Below, piece by piece: positions 1 through 8,432 of a stretch of DNA of 64,000 nt (position 1 is its first letter; the number at the start of each line of letters is the position of its first letter). The DNA comes from Prosthecobacter sp. GTDB lineage: Bacteria; Verrucomicrobiota; Verrucomicrobiia; Verrucomicrobiales; Verrucomicrobiaceae. The stretch lies in NCBI GenBank assembly GCA_021733925.1, contig JAIPJY010000026.1:1-64000 (forward strand), in the 5' to 3' direction. Made by a program: the position numbers and the translations under genes. The notes under the pieces are model-generated. The model had not been told where the DNA came from, did no database searches, and saw only the letters and a list, made by a program, of their open reading frames with translations.

Positions 1-66
1 GTCAATATATTCCAGTTTCCAACCCCTGACTTCAGAATATCTTGAATACATTCGAAGAAGACCATC

Positions 67-372
67 ATGGCCTACGATCTCCAGGACGACGGCACTGCAA
101 AAAATGGCCGTGTCTTCTTCAATGCCCAGCCGCTCAAGACCAAGGAGCGCAAAGGCGGCTGCGATGGCATGAAGGTGGACACGAACGGCAACATCTGGAC
201 CTCCGGCCCCGGCGGCATCCTGATCATCAGCAAAGACGGCAAACACCTCGGTACCATTCTCACCGGCCAGGCCACGGCGAATTGCGCCTTTGGCGGCGCG
301 GACCGCAGCACGCTCTACATCACCGCAGACATGTTCCTGCTGCGCGTGAAGACAATGGCGAAAGGCCTTTGA
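67..372 (+). pseudogene. C-terminal fragment of an SMP-30/gluconolactonase-like protein
   Basis: The 101 codons resemble the last third of SMP-30/gluconolactonase/LRE-type beta-propeller lactonases: 'GCDGMKVDTNGNIW', 'SGPGGILI' and 'STLYITADM' are typical end-of-propeller blades. Family members are usually about 300 residues, so most of the propeller is missing. The same frame upstream carries a stop at 43-45, and neither other frame in bases 1-66 continues the family pattern, so the truncation is not simply caused by the window edge. No convincing ribosome binding site precedes the ATG at 67. I read it as a 5'-truncated remnant; a frameshift further left than the window shows is also possible. 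Function as an enzyme is unlikely. Confidence 0.6.
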
Positions 373-405
373 AAGTACTCATGAGTTTAGCTCATGGTTT
401 GGTCT

Positions 406-1623
406 TCACGAACTGATGCCCTGCACCAGCTTCATCAGCGCCAGCCCATTCATCACCGCCTTCGGCACAAACGACCCCGGCTCCACATACTCCGGCAGCT
501 TGCTCCCATCAGCGCTGCGTTCAGAGCAGTGCGCATTGGCCCCATAGGGACCAAGACCATCCAGCGTCGGCGCAAGCTGCCACAGGTGGTTCGCATCACT
601 CAATCCACCACGCGGCACAGAGACCGCCGTGAGATTCATCATTGCAGCCGCTTCATGCCAGAGGTGAAACAGCGCTTCCGACTCCACGCCACCCGGCCAA
701 GCCGCGGTGATACCCGTGCGCTCCGCCGTGAGTTTCGCGCCATTCGTCGCCGTGCCGCTCAGCGTCGAAAAAAAATCATCCGCATGCTGCAATGCGGCAG
801 GCTCCGTGGCCCGGCACTCCCACTCGGCCACAGCTTCATGCGGGACGCGGTTCACCACCGTCCCACCATTCACCATGCCGATGTTCACCGTGCGCTCAGC
901 CTCCGAATTCGTCAGCGCAGCGATGTCCGGCAGCACTCGCGCCAGCGCATCAATGGCATTGACTCCCTCATGGTGCTTGCTGCCCGCATGTGCGGCCTTG
1001 CCTTCGGCTTTGAGCGTCCAGGTGCTGCGCCCTTTGCGCGAGGTCACAATGTGCCAGCCACGTTCATCCACCGGCCCGCCTTCAAACACCAGCACCGCAC
1101 GCGCCTTCCCTCCACAGCGCTCCGCAGTGGCTCGGCCAAAATCATCCCCAATGATCTCTTCAGCCGCATTCGCCGCCACCAGCCAGTGCGTTCGTTCAAA
1201 CACTTCCGGGGCGGCATCCCGCAGGCTTTGCAGCATCAGCCAGATCAAAGCCGTGCCGCCTTTATTATCGACGGTTCCCGGTCCATAAATGCGGCCTTCA
1301 TCCGGGCGCTCATCCCATTTGAAATCATTCAGCCGTTCCTCCTCCGCCGGAAACACCGTGTCCGAATGCGTCACGAGCACGATAGGCTCCCCACCCTGAC
1401 CACGATGCGTGAGAAAGAGGTGATGCCCCGTGCCGGGAGTGCTGCACGGCGCAAGCTCAGCCTCAAAACCCAGCGGCGCAAAAGCTTCCGCTGTCAGCCG
1501 GGCCACTTCATCCACACCCGCAGCATTCGCGGTGAAACTATTGATCTCGACGATGCGCCGCAAGAAATCCAGCGCAGCCGGGAGATGTCGCTCCGCAGCC
1601 GATTGAAGAAGAGAAACATTCAT
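406..1623 (-). CDS. M20 family metallopeptidase (carboxypeptidase/ArgE-DapE type)
   Basis: The 405-residue product has the full dinuclear zinc peptidase pattern of the M20 family: 'VTHSDTVF' with the first His-Asp, 'GPGTVDNKGG' with the bridging Asp, 'AANAAEEI' with the catalytic Glu pair, 'VFEGGP' and the late 'NAHCSER' His. The 'AAHAGS' stretch lies in the dimerisation/lid domain. No signal peptide is visible, so it should act in the cytoplasm on small peptides or N-acyl amino acids. Its ATG overlaps the stop of the upstream epimerase gene by four bases (ATGA), so both are probably translated together. With that partner a role in hydrolysing L-Ala-L-Glu or similar dipeptides is plausible, but the substrate is inference. 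Confidence 0.9.
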   Translation of the reverse strand: MNVSLLQSAAERHLPAALDFLRRIVEINSFTANAAGVDEVARLTAEAFAPLGFEAELAPCSTPGTGHHLFLTHRGQGGEPIVLVTHSDTVFPAEEERLNDFKWDERPDEGRIYGPGTVDNKGGTALIWLMLQSLRDAAPEVFERTHWLVAANAAEEIIGDDFGRATAERCGGKARAVLVFEGGPVDERGWHIVTSRKGRSTWTLKAEGKAAHAGSKHHEGVNAIDALARVLPDIAALTNSEAERTVNIGMVNGGTVVNRVPHEAVAEWECRATEPAALQHADDFFSTLSGTATNGAKLTAERTGITAAWPGGVESEALFHLWHEAAAMMNLTAVSVPRGGLSDANHLWQLAPTLDGLGPYGANAHCSERSADGSKLPEYVEPGSFVPKAVMNGLALMKLVQGISS

Positions 1624-2603
1624 CGTTGTACAGCGCCAATGCCGGGTCGCTTTGGCATGATGAGGTTGCCGCTGGCATCATACGTGATGCCCGCGAAGTC
1701 GTCATTCGCGACGTAGAAATGCCCGTCGAGGTCGATCCAGTCCGCCCACGGCGCCAGATGCGCCGCCGCTGTCGTCCCCAGGCTGCTTTCGATCATGCAG
1801 CCAAGCAGGACTTGCAGGCCCTGCTCTCTCGCCGCCGCCATCATGGCCACCGCCGCATCAAAGCTGCCGCTTTTGAGCAGCTTGATATTCACTCCGTCCA
1901 CGAAATCGGCCAGCGCCACGATGTCCTCCACCGTCTGCACGCTCTCATCCGCGAAAATCGGCAGCGCATTGCCAGGCAGCAGCGCCCGCAGTTCCACCCA
2001 TCCTTCGACACCGAGACGGTGATGAATAGGCTGCTCGATCAGCGTCGGGCTGTATTCCGCCAGCTTCTCAATCATGAGCGGAGCTTCCGCCATGTCCCAG
2101 CCGCCGTTCACATCCAGCAGCAGTTTCGCATGCGGCGCAGCCATGCGTGCGACAGAGACAATGGCAATGTCCAGCCCCAGATCACCGGAGCCAAGCTTGA
2201 GTTTGAGAACGGGAAACTGCTGCGCGATGTCGCGCACCTTCTCCGCAAAAACATCGAGGTCCTCAGGAATGCTGAAGGAGCGGCATCCAGGTGGCGTGTG
2301 ATGCACAGGCGCACCCAGTTTTGACTCAGCATACGCCGCCAGCGGCCGGTCGGTCTGGTGGCCAATGATGTCGTGCCGCAGCAGATTGAGCGCCAGGCCT
2401 GCCGTGCGCGGCAGCACTTCCGGCAGCACCGCTTGATTGAGCACCGCCAGCGTCAGCGACGGATCTTCTCCATAGTAAGGGACAAACGGGGCCTCAGTGA
2501 CGAGCTCTCCATTCGAGACACGCAGCACCTGGCGAGTGGCCGAGGTGCCGTGAGCGATACGAAAGGGCTCGATGAGATGAAGGGTTTTGATCTCGAAGTG
2601 CAA
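1620..2603 (-). CDS. Enolase-superfamily dipeptide epimerase (L-Ala-D/L-Glu epimerase-like)
   Basis: This 327-residue protein belongs to the muconate lactonizing subgroup of the enolase superfamily. Visible are the 'LKLKLG' Lys-x-Lys base, the three metal ligands in 'LLDVNGGW', 'LIEQPI' and 'IFADES', the second-side Lys in 'VNIKLLKSG', and the late 'DLDG' typical of dipeptide epimerases that bind the substrate amino group. Such enzymes epimerise the alpha carbon of the second residue, classically L-Ala-D-Glu from murein turnover. It is the first gene of a two-gene unit, overlapping the M20 peptidase by ATGA. The specific dipeptide cannot be read from sequence alone. Confidence 0.85.
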   Translation of the reverse strand: MHFEIKTLHLIEPFRIAHGTSATRQVLRVSNGELVTEAPFVPYYGEDPSLTLAVLNQAVLPEVLPRTAGLALNLLRHDIIGHQTDRPLAAYAESKLGAPVHHTPPGCRSFSIPEDLDVFAEKVRDIAQQFPVLKLKLGSGDLGLDIAIVSVARMAAPHAKLLLDVNGGWDMAEAPLMIEKLAEYSPTLIEQPIHHRLGVEGWVELRALLPGNALPIFADESVQTVEDIVALADFVDGVNIKLLKSGSFDAAVAMMAAAREQGLQVLLGCMIESSLGTTAAAHLAPWADWIDLDGHFYVANDDFAGITYDASGNLIMPKRPGIGAVQR

Positions 2604-2989
2604 GGCACGCAGTCAACGGTCAAGAGCCCCAATGGTCAAGGAATCCTGTCCCAATCTTGACTGGATTTGCCGCTCCAAATCACAGCCATCATAGGCTGTG
2701 ACGGATGTGCTGCCGCGTGCCAAAACGCTCCAGGAGCGCGGGCCTCCGAGCCCGCAGCAGGTCGCAACCAGACTGCAGGTGATGGTTTCACGCCAAACCT
2801 CGAAAACACCAAGAGCTTCGGCTACGAGAAGGAGACAGCATCTGGAACGTTTCGGCGCTGCGCGTTTTCGCGGAGTTTTGCATGCCAAAACTCAACTCGG
2901 CCCCCACCACTTTCGGGTCTCTTCACCCTGCGTAGAGTCAAGGTGCCACCCTCATTCGGCACAGCCTATTGGATGCTGGTGTCTCCGAA
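2604..2989. repeat. Intergenic region with palindromes, no convincing gene
   Basis: This 386-base gap lies between gspD and the epimerase gene. It contains a perfect 8-bp stem (TCACAGCC/GGCTGTGA, 2680-2701, six-base loop), a 6-bp stem (GCGGGC/GCCCGC, 2738-2755) and an adjoining CGCTCC/GGAGCG palindrome. Short open frames here have no family resemblance and Cys/Arg/Ser-rich composition typical of noncoding DNA. The hairpins may end gspD transcription or be members of an interspersed repeat. Confidence 0.5.
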
Positions 2990-5731
2990 TCACTGCGGCT
3001 TCGGGTCACGGCTGAACATGCGCTGGAAGAGGTTCTTCTTCCTCGCTGGCACTTCCACCGGCTCAGGCGCAGGCGGGGGCGGGACTTGAGGGAACCGCTG
3101 CGCGGCCTGGGTGCCCGCTGTGGTGCGGATGTCTTCGCTCAGGGAGGTTTCGCGCACGCTCTCGGTGTCTGTCACCACCTGCGGCTGAATGAAAACGATC
3201 AGCTCCTTGCGGGTGACGCTGTTGTTGTCCGTGCGGAAGAGTTTGCCCAGACCCGGGATTTTGCCGAGGAAAGGGATGCCATTCTGCGCGAGGTTCTTTT
3301 CCTCGGAGATGAGCCCGCCGAGCACGATCGTGTTCCGGTCCGGAATGGTCACCGAGGTGACGAGCTGCTCCGTGCCGATGATGGGCACGAGATTTGGCGT
3401 GATGAGCTGCGTGCCGATCAGCGTGTCGTTGATTTGAGAAATGGTCAGAGTGACCTCACCATCCGTGTTGATCAGCGGCACCACCTCAAGCTTCAGAACC
3501 ACATCAAGGTATTCGGTGGTGGACGTGACCGTGCCGTTGAGGTTGGCGGCATTGGTGACGGTGCTCGCCGGATAAGGAACTTTGCGTCCGGAAGAAATGA
3601 CGGCCTTCTTGTTGTTCAGGGCAAAAATGGAAGGCCTGGAGAGAACCTTGAAATTGCTGTTGGTCTGCAGTGCATTGAGGTAAATGCCCAGGCCGCTGCC
3701 GGCCGCACCGTAGAGGTTCAGGCCGGAGGCGGGGCCAAAGGGGGCGGTGATGGCATTGTTGCGCAAGTCATTGATGGCGCGTCCCGCGCCGCCCGTCGAG
3801 CCGAGGATGTCCGTGCGGTTGGTGATGCTGCTGGCGCTGAGGTTCTGGTTGGTCAGGGAGGAGATGTAATCAATCCCGGTTTTCATCGTGTCAGTGAGGG
3901 TGAGCTCGCCGATGACGGTTGCCAGGTAAACCTGGGAAGGCTTGCGGTCGAGTTTGTCGATGAGGGCATCGACTTTTTCGATCTCTTCCATTCGGCCAAT
4001 GACAATGATGGTGTTCGACATGGGATCCGCCACGATGCGCGACTTGCCGACAAGCACGGAGACCGGCGCATTGTTTTCTGTCGGTCCTGAAACGACGTCA
4101 GCACGTGAGCCTCCGGTGCTTCCTGTCGTTGTTGTGCCTGTGGTCGCGCTGGCCGTGTCAGATCCAGATCCGGATGTGGCGGCGGCGGTGTTGCCCACCA
4201 CGCCACCACGGGTTCCCTGAGTCGTACGGCCGCCGAGGAGCTGGCTGCTGTTCGTGGCCAGCACCTGCTGACGCTGCTGCTGGAGCGAGCCCCCGCCGGG
4301 CAGCTGGGTGCTGCCGGTGTTCACTTCCTGCAGCCGGTCCACCAGCGCGCTCAAGACATCGAGGGCGGCTGCATACTTGAGCTTGCGCTCATACGGCTCC
4401 GTACTTTCGAGCGGCTTGTCAAATTCAGCGATCAAGCTGGCGACGTAGGTGTAGTCCAGCGGCGAGGCGACGACGAGAATCTGGTTCAGGCGTGTGTCTG
4501 CGACGACCTGCGTGCTGGGCTGCGGACTGAGTGAGTTTTGATTTGATGATTGTGACGAACTGCTCTGGCCTGGAGAGGGGGGTCTGGGGGCGTTGTTGTC
4601 GCCTTTTTCCCGGCCATCACTGGCGGCGGAACCTCGGATGGTGTTCACGCCCTTCGTTTCTTTTTCCTGCGCCTGCGCATTCAAGGTGGCCTGAATGATC
4701 TGGGCGACCACGGCCGCATCGGCAAATTTGATGGGAATGAATTTCGTGACCAGCGAGGACCCCGTGTCGCCAAGATCAATGGCTTCGCGAATGCCAATGA
4801 GCTGTTTGACGATCGTGGCGCTTTCCGTGATCAGCAGTCCCGGGGGGGAAGTGACCGGAGTGATGCGACCATACGCGCCCAGTCCAACATGACCTGAAAA
4901 CATGGTCGCCGCGTCCTCCGGTGCCAGGTAGTCGAGCTTCATGAAGTAGGACACGATGCTTTCACCGTCGGGGATGTCCTTGGCGCTGGTGTAAAACCTC
5001 ACCCCATGGGAGAACTGCACCGCATTGGCGCTTTGATTGCGTGCCGGCAGGATCTTGGCGCTGTTGCTGCCAGGTTCGGCGACGATGGCATAGCCATTGG
5101 CGAGCAGTGAGGCCTCAATGAGCTTGATGGCTTCGGCCTTGGGCACCTGCTTCGGTGTGACGAGGCTGATGGTGGCCCCTTCAAAGATGTTGGTGTCCTT
5201 GATCAGCGTGTAGCCCGTGAGCTTTTCATAGATCGCCAGCAGGTCGGCCACGGGATTGTTGGCAAACTGCATCATGACGTTGTCGCCGGTGATCACGAAG
5301 GCTTCGGCATCGCCCGGGGCTCCGCCTGCACCGTCAGGGCCCATGCCTCCAGGGCCGCCAAATCCACCACCACCACCGCCACCGCCACCCGGTGCACCGA
5401 AACCACCACCACGGCGGCCAAAACCACTACGTCCACCACTGGGGAAACCACCACCGGGAGCACCGCCAGGAGCACCGCCGCCAGGAGGGCGTGCGCCGTC
5501 GGGTGGCGTTGGGGGGGCTGTGCCGTCTGCTGCGGGCGGGAGGGGGGCAGGAACTGCCGCAGGAGTTGCAGGGGCGGCTGCCGCAGGCACTTCAGGTTCG
5601 GCGGCGGCTGGCGCAGGTGCGGCCGGTGCCGCCGCTGTGGGAGGCGGGGCTGGAGGTACAATGCTCTGACCGCAGACAACGGCGGTGATGGCAAAAAGAA
5701 ACGTGGTGAGGACGGGAAGACAACGATGCAT
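2990..5731 (-). CDS. gspD: Type II secretion system secretin GspD
   Basis: The 913-residue protein is the outer-membrane secretin ring of the type II secretion system. A signal peptide (about residues 1-21) is followed by an unusual Pro/Ala-rich then Gly-rich stretch to about residue 145, then periplasmic N0/N1-type repeats, a Gln/Ser/Thr-rich linker, and a C-terminal secretin domain with 'VPIIGTEQLVTSVTIPDRN' and 'VLGGLI' followed by 'PFLGKIPGLGKLF'. Most GspD proteins are 650-750 residues; the low-complexity N-terminal region and the linkers account for the excess. It is the last gene of the gsp operon, 50 bases after the GspC-position gene. Function is secure; the role of the Gly-rich segment is unknown. 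Confidence 0.93.
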   Translation of the reverse strand: MHRCLPVLTTFLFAITAVVCGQSIVPPAPPPTAAAPAAPAPAAAEPEVPAAAAPATPAAVPAPLPPAADGTAPPTPPDGARPPGGGAPGGAPGGGFPSGGRSGFGRRGGGFGAPGGGGGGGGGFGGPGGMGPDGAGGAPGDAEAFVITGDNVMMQFANNPVADLLAIYEKLTGYTLIKDTNIFEGATISLVTPKQVPKAEAIKLIEASLLANGYAIVAEPGSNSAKILPARNQSANAVQFSHGVRFYTSAKDIPDGESIVSYFMKLDYLAPEDAATMFSGHVGLGAYGRITPVTSPPGLLITESATIVKQLIGIREAIDLGDTGSSLVTKFIPIKFADAAVVAQIIQATLNAQAQEKETKGVNTIRGSAASDGREKGDNNAPRPPSPGQSSSSQSSNQNSLSPQPSTQVVADTRLNQILVVASPLDYTYVASLIAEFDKPLESTEPYERKLKYAAALDVLSALVDRLQEVNTGSTQLPGGGSLQQQRQQVLATNSSQLLGGRTTQGTRGGVVGNTAAATSGSGSDTASATTGTTTTGSTGGSRADVVSGPTENNAPVSVLVGKSRIVADPMSNTIIVIGRMEEIEKVDALIDKLDRKPSQVYLATVIGELTLTDTMKTGIDYISSLTNQNLSASSITNRTDILGSTGGAGRAINDLRNNAITAPFGPASGLNLYGAAGSGLGIYLNALQTNSNFKVLSRPSIFALNNKKAVISSGRKVPYPASTVTNAANLNGTVTSTTEYLDVVLKLEVVPLINTDGEVTLTISQINDTLIGTQLITPNLVPIIGTEQLVTSVTIPDRNTIVLGGLISEEKNLAQNGIPFLGKIPGLGKLFRTDNNSVTRKELIVFIQPQVVTDTESVRETSLSEDIRTTAGTQAAQRFPQVPPPPAPEPVEVPARKKNLFQRMFSRDPKPQ

Positions 5732-5781
5732 GCGAAAAGGAATGTGGCGTGATTGGCGTGGATGAACGTCAGCGGGGCGTG

Positions 5782-6531
5782 TTATTTGCCCCCGCCGTCT
5801 TCTTTCTGGATTTTCTCAAACATGGATTTGATGGCATTGCGGCGCTCTTCCTCAGGGGCGTTGCGGAACTTGTCATCGCTGAACTTTTCACGCAGCGCGT
5901 TGCGGAATTTATCCTTGGCCTTCTCAGAGAGGCTTTCGTACTTCTTCCGGTCATCTTCGCTGGGGCCTCGGCTGCCGCGGTTGAGCCTGTCTCCGCCGGA
6001 GTCTCCGCGCGAGCCCTTGTCGCTTTTGCCTTTCGTCAGGTCGTTCTTGTCCAGCGTGCTGTGCCGGATGCTGAAGGTCTCCCCGCCAATGGCAATCTTT
6101 GCCTGCGCACGCTCAATGTTGGCGGTGGGCAGCGCTTCCATGAGCTTCCACCCCTTGAGGTTGGGCTCTTCCGTGACCACCAGGGACTGCTTCTCGTTCT
6201 TGTCAAAAATGGTCACAACGGGTTTCCCATTCACGTAGGCCATGCCGGTGAGCACGAGGGAGTCGGAAATGCTTACGATGCGGGTGAACGGGGAGTTTTG
6301 AATGATCGCGCTCAGGGAGTTCGCATCAAAAGGCTGCGGCAGGTCCGGATCCACCGGTCCGGTGGGAGCTGCGGGAGCCACAGGTGCTGCCTCCTGCGGG
6401 GCCAGGAGCTCGTCACCCGGCAGTGGCAGCAGATCAGAGGTAGAAAGCGGTGAGCCATCAGGCACGATGGTCTGGGCGCTCAGGCCGACTACCGCGCTCA
6501 GCATGAGCAGTGTGGTGCAAAAAGTTTTCAT
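5782..6531 (-). CDS. Periplasmic T2SS-associated protein in the GspC position
   Basis: Starting at the Met of 'MKTFCTTLLMLSAVVG', 14 bases after gspM, the product is about 249 residues with a signal peptide ending near 'GLSAQ'. A Pro/Ala-rich linker is followed by a small beta-rich domain ('TRIVSISDSLVLTGMAYVNG') that resembles the homology region of GspC/PilP, and a strongly charged Lys/Arg/Asp/Glu helical tail. A start 51 bases upstream is possible but would overlap gspM and spoil the signal peptide. Placement between gspM and gspD and the domain suggest it links the inner-membrane platform to the secretin. It lacks an obvious transmembrane anchor and PDZ domain, so calling it GspC would be premature. 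Confidence 0.6.
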   Translation of the reverse strand: MKTFCTTLLMLSAVVGLSAQTIVPDGSPLSTSDLLPLPGDELLAPQEAAPVAPAAPTGPVDPDLPQPFDANSLSAIIQNSPFTRIVSISDSLVLTGMAYVNGKPVVTIFDKNEKQSLVVTEEPNLKGWKLMEALPTANIERAQAKIAIGGETFSIRHSTLDKNDLTKGKSDKGSRGDSGGDRLNRGSRGPSEDDRKKYESLSEKAKDKFRNALREKFSDDKFRNAPEEERRNAIKSMFEKIQKEDGGGK

Positions 6532-6545
6532 GGCTGGATTCCTGT

Positions 6546-7097
6546 TTATGGTTTGAACCAGCGAGCCAGTACGAGGTTGCACAATGCCTGGGGTGTCTTT
6601 TCTTTAGCCTTGGGGTCGATCTCCAGCTCAAGCTGCTTGATCGCTTGAAACTTTTCCGGCGACTGCAGGCTGGCCAGCCAGCTCAGCAGCGTGGTTTGAT
6701 CACCACGCAGCCTCACCTCGACGGCCACCTCGCGATACACCGATGCGTTCGCCTTGCTGTCCGCCGCATCCGGCAGCAGCTGCTGCTTCTGCACCTGCAG
6801 CTGGTAGTCCAGCGCGACATTCTGAATCTCCTCCAGCAGTTTGGCCTGCGCCGTGCCGAGGCTCTCCGTGGTGGGCATGTTCTGGTCCATCCAGGTGGAG
6901 CGCTTGTCCCAGAACTCGCGGTCATCCATCCAGTGGCTGTTCTCCTCCTTCTCATTCTCCAGCGCGGTGATGCGTGTCAGCACCGCCGTGCGTCGGTCCA
7001 AAAACACCTTCAGCATGAGGAACGTCCCCATCAGCAGCAGCGCACCGATGCAGGCTCCAAGCAGTTTCTTTTCACGTTGGGTGAGGGCAAGGGCCAT
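6546..7097 (-). CDS. gspM: GspM/PilO-like inner-membrane protein
   Basis: The 183-residue protein has a short cytoplasmic start, one membrane helix at about residues 12-33 ('LLGACIGALLLMGTFLML'), a coiled-coil stretch and a small alpha/beta domain ending in a strand rich in Val/Leu, the topology of GspM and PilO. 'EVAVEVRLRGDQTTLLSWLASLQSP' before the last strand is typical of the ferredoxin-like fold. It would pair with the GspL-like protein encoded 20 bases upstream to form the assembly platform that couples GspE to the pseudopilus. Sequence similarity in this family is weak, so the call rests mainly on topology and gene order. Confidence 0.75.
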   Translation of the reverse strand: MALALTQREKKLLGACIGALLLMGTFLMLKVFLDRRTAVLTRITALENEKEENSHWMDDREFWDKRSTWMDQNMPTTESLGTAQAKLLEEIQNVALDYQLQVQKQQLLPDAADSKANASVYREVAVEVRLRGDQTTLLSWLASLQSPEKFQAIKQLELEIDPKAKEKTPQALCNLVLARWFKP

Positions 7098-7117
7098 GGG
7101 ATTGGGAAACGGATTTT

Positions 7118-8335
7118 TTACGGCAGCTTGCCCTGGGCGCGGAAGGAGGCCGTCGTGCCTTTGACTTCAGGCCGGGGATTCGTCCATTCATAGCGGCTCA
7201 GGATGCGGTTCTTTTTGAAATCTTCGATGAACTGAAACGCGAGCTGCGCATCCCGGGCTTCACCACGGATGTCGATCTCCTTGCCCTTCACTTCAAACTT
7301 TCGAATCACGATGCCACTGCCTGGCATGATGCGGTTGATCTCTCCCAGCAAAAACAGCGGATAACGCTGCGGCTCGATGGCAGGGGCCAGCACCTTCCAG
7401 CGCTCATTGGACTTCCGCACAGCCGCCGCCGGCTCGCTCGTGACCTCCACTTCTTCGGCCAGTTTCTCCGCACGCTTTTCTTGAAAATGCAGATAGGCAA
7501 AGCCCAGAAATGCCAGCGACGCATACAGCATTCCCCCCAGCACGAGCGCGCGGATGATCTTGGAGCGCTTGGTGCTGGCGCTGATCGCCGTGCGCACTCC
7601 AGAGGGCAGCATCTTGGTCCAGTTGCGGGTTTCCAGCTCGCCATTGGGCGGCAGGTCCGCCAGCACACGCACCGGCAGCTCCAAAATGGAGCTCAGACGC
7701 GTGGTGAGCCCCTTGTCAAAATTCGCTCCCACCAGCGCCACCCCGTTGATCGTATCGCTTCCGAGTTCAGATTCCAAGGTCAGCCGTGCCAGGGTGATCT
7801 CCAGCGTCAGCGCCTCTTCGGCGGCCGGTGCCTTGGCAAAGATGTGGCTGTGGTACAGCTTGCCCTGATGGCTGGCCGCCAGGACAAGATCTCCCTGCTC
7901 TTCAATGATGACGATGTGGCCCACAGGAAGCTGCGCCAGCCTGAGCGCGGCGGTGTAGTCGCTGGCATGGGATGCCGCGAGCGCTTCGGGGAAGGGTTCC
8001 GCCAGGATGTCCACACTGACGATGGCAAGGCCGCCGTTCTGGCCCAGAAGCTGCCAGCGGTAGTTTCTGCCCACGGCGTCCTGCTCCAGCTTGAAGCCGC
8101 GGCGTTCGAGCTGTGTGGAAATGATCTGCTCCAGCAACTCCGTGTCCGTCTGCGGCAGGATCAGGCCGATCGTACGGCACGCAGAAGCAGGCAGGCCGAT
8201 GAGCAGCGGTTTGCTCACATGACGGGTTTCGGCCGGACTTTCCACTGTCTCCGCACTGGAGGTCGCACGCGGCTTCCACACACGCCAGGAGGCATCAGGG
8301 GCGGGGAGGAGCAGGGTGGTGGCGGCGAGTGACAT
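7118..8335 (-). CDS. gspL: GspL-like assembly platform protein (PilM/PilN-like architecture)
   Basis: The 405-residue product has a soluble N-terminal half of about 250 residues, one membrane helix near residues 260-283 ('IIRALVLGGMLYASLAFLGF'), a short coiled coil, and a periplasmic PilN/GspL-like ferredoxin domain ('FEVKGKEIDIRGEARDAQLAF'). This matches GspL, whose cytoplasmic actin-like domain binds GspE and whose periplasmic part binds GspM. It sits directly before the GspM-like gene. The cytoplasmic half is divergent and I do not see clear nucleotide-binding motifs. Confidence 0.75.
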   Translation of the reverse strand: MSLAATTLLLPAPDASWRVWKPRATSSAETVESPAETRHVSKPLLIGLPASACRTIGLILPQTDTELLEQIISTQLERRGFKLEQDAVGRNYRWQLLGQNGGLAIVSVDILAEPFPEALAASHASDYTAALRLAQLPVGHIVIIEEQGDLVLAASHQGKLYHSHIFAKAPAAEEALTLEITLARLTLESELGSDTINGVALVGANFDKGLTTRLSSILELPVRVLADLPPNGELETRNWTKMLPSGVRTAISASTKRSKIIRALVLGGMLYASLAFLGFAYLHFQEKRAEKLAEEVEVTSEPAAAVRKSNERWKVLAPAIEPQRYPLFLLGEINRIMPGSGIVIRKFEVKGKEIDIRGEARDAQLAFQFIEDFKKNRILSRYEWTNPRPEVKGTTASFRAQGKLP

Positions 8336-8432
8336 TCGTGGAGGGCTGGGTAGAACGCGCGATGACGTGGAAAGTTGCGGTATTGAATGACGATTATCCG
8401 AATGTCGGTTGATGCTCTAATTGTCGAGTCTT

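Noticed and set aside
394..1716. Long plus-strand open frame (440 codons)
   Set aside because: It lies antisense to the M20 peptidase, is Arg/His/Pro-rich and has no family motif; a shadow caused by high GC.
2613..2888. Minus-strand frame of 91 codons between gspD and the epimerase gene
   Set aside because: Cys/Arg/Ser-rich, crosses several hairpins, no ribosome site; more likely repeat DNA.
2969..4090. Plus-strand open frame of 373 codons
   Set aside because: Antisense to the secretin gene, which has clear domains; composition is typical of a shadow frame.
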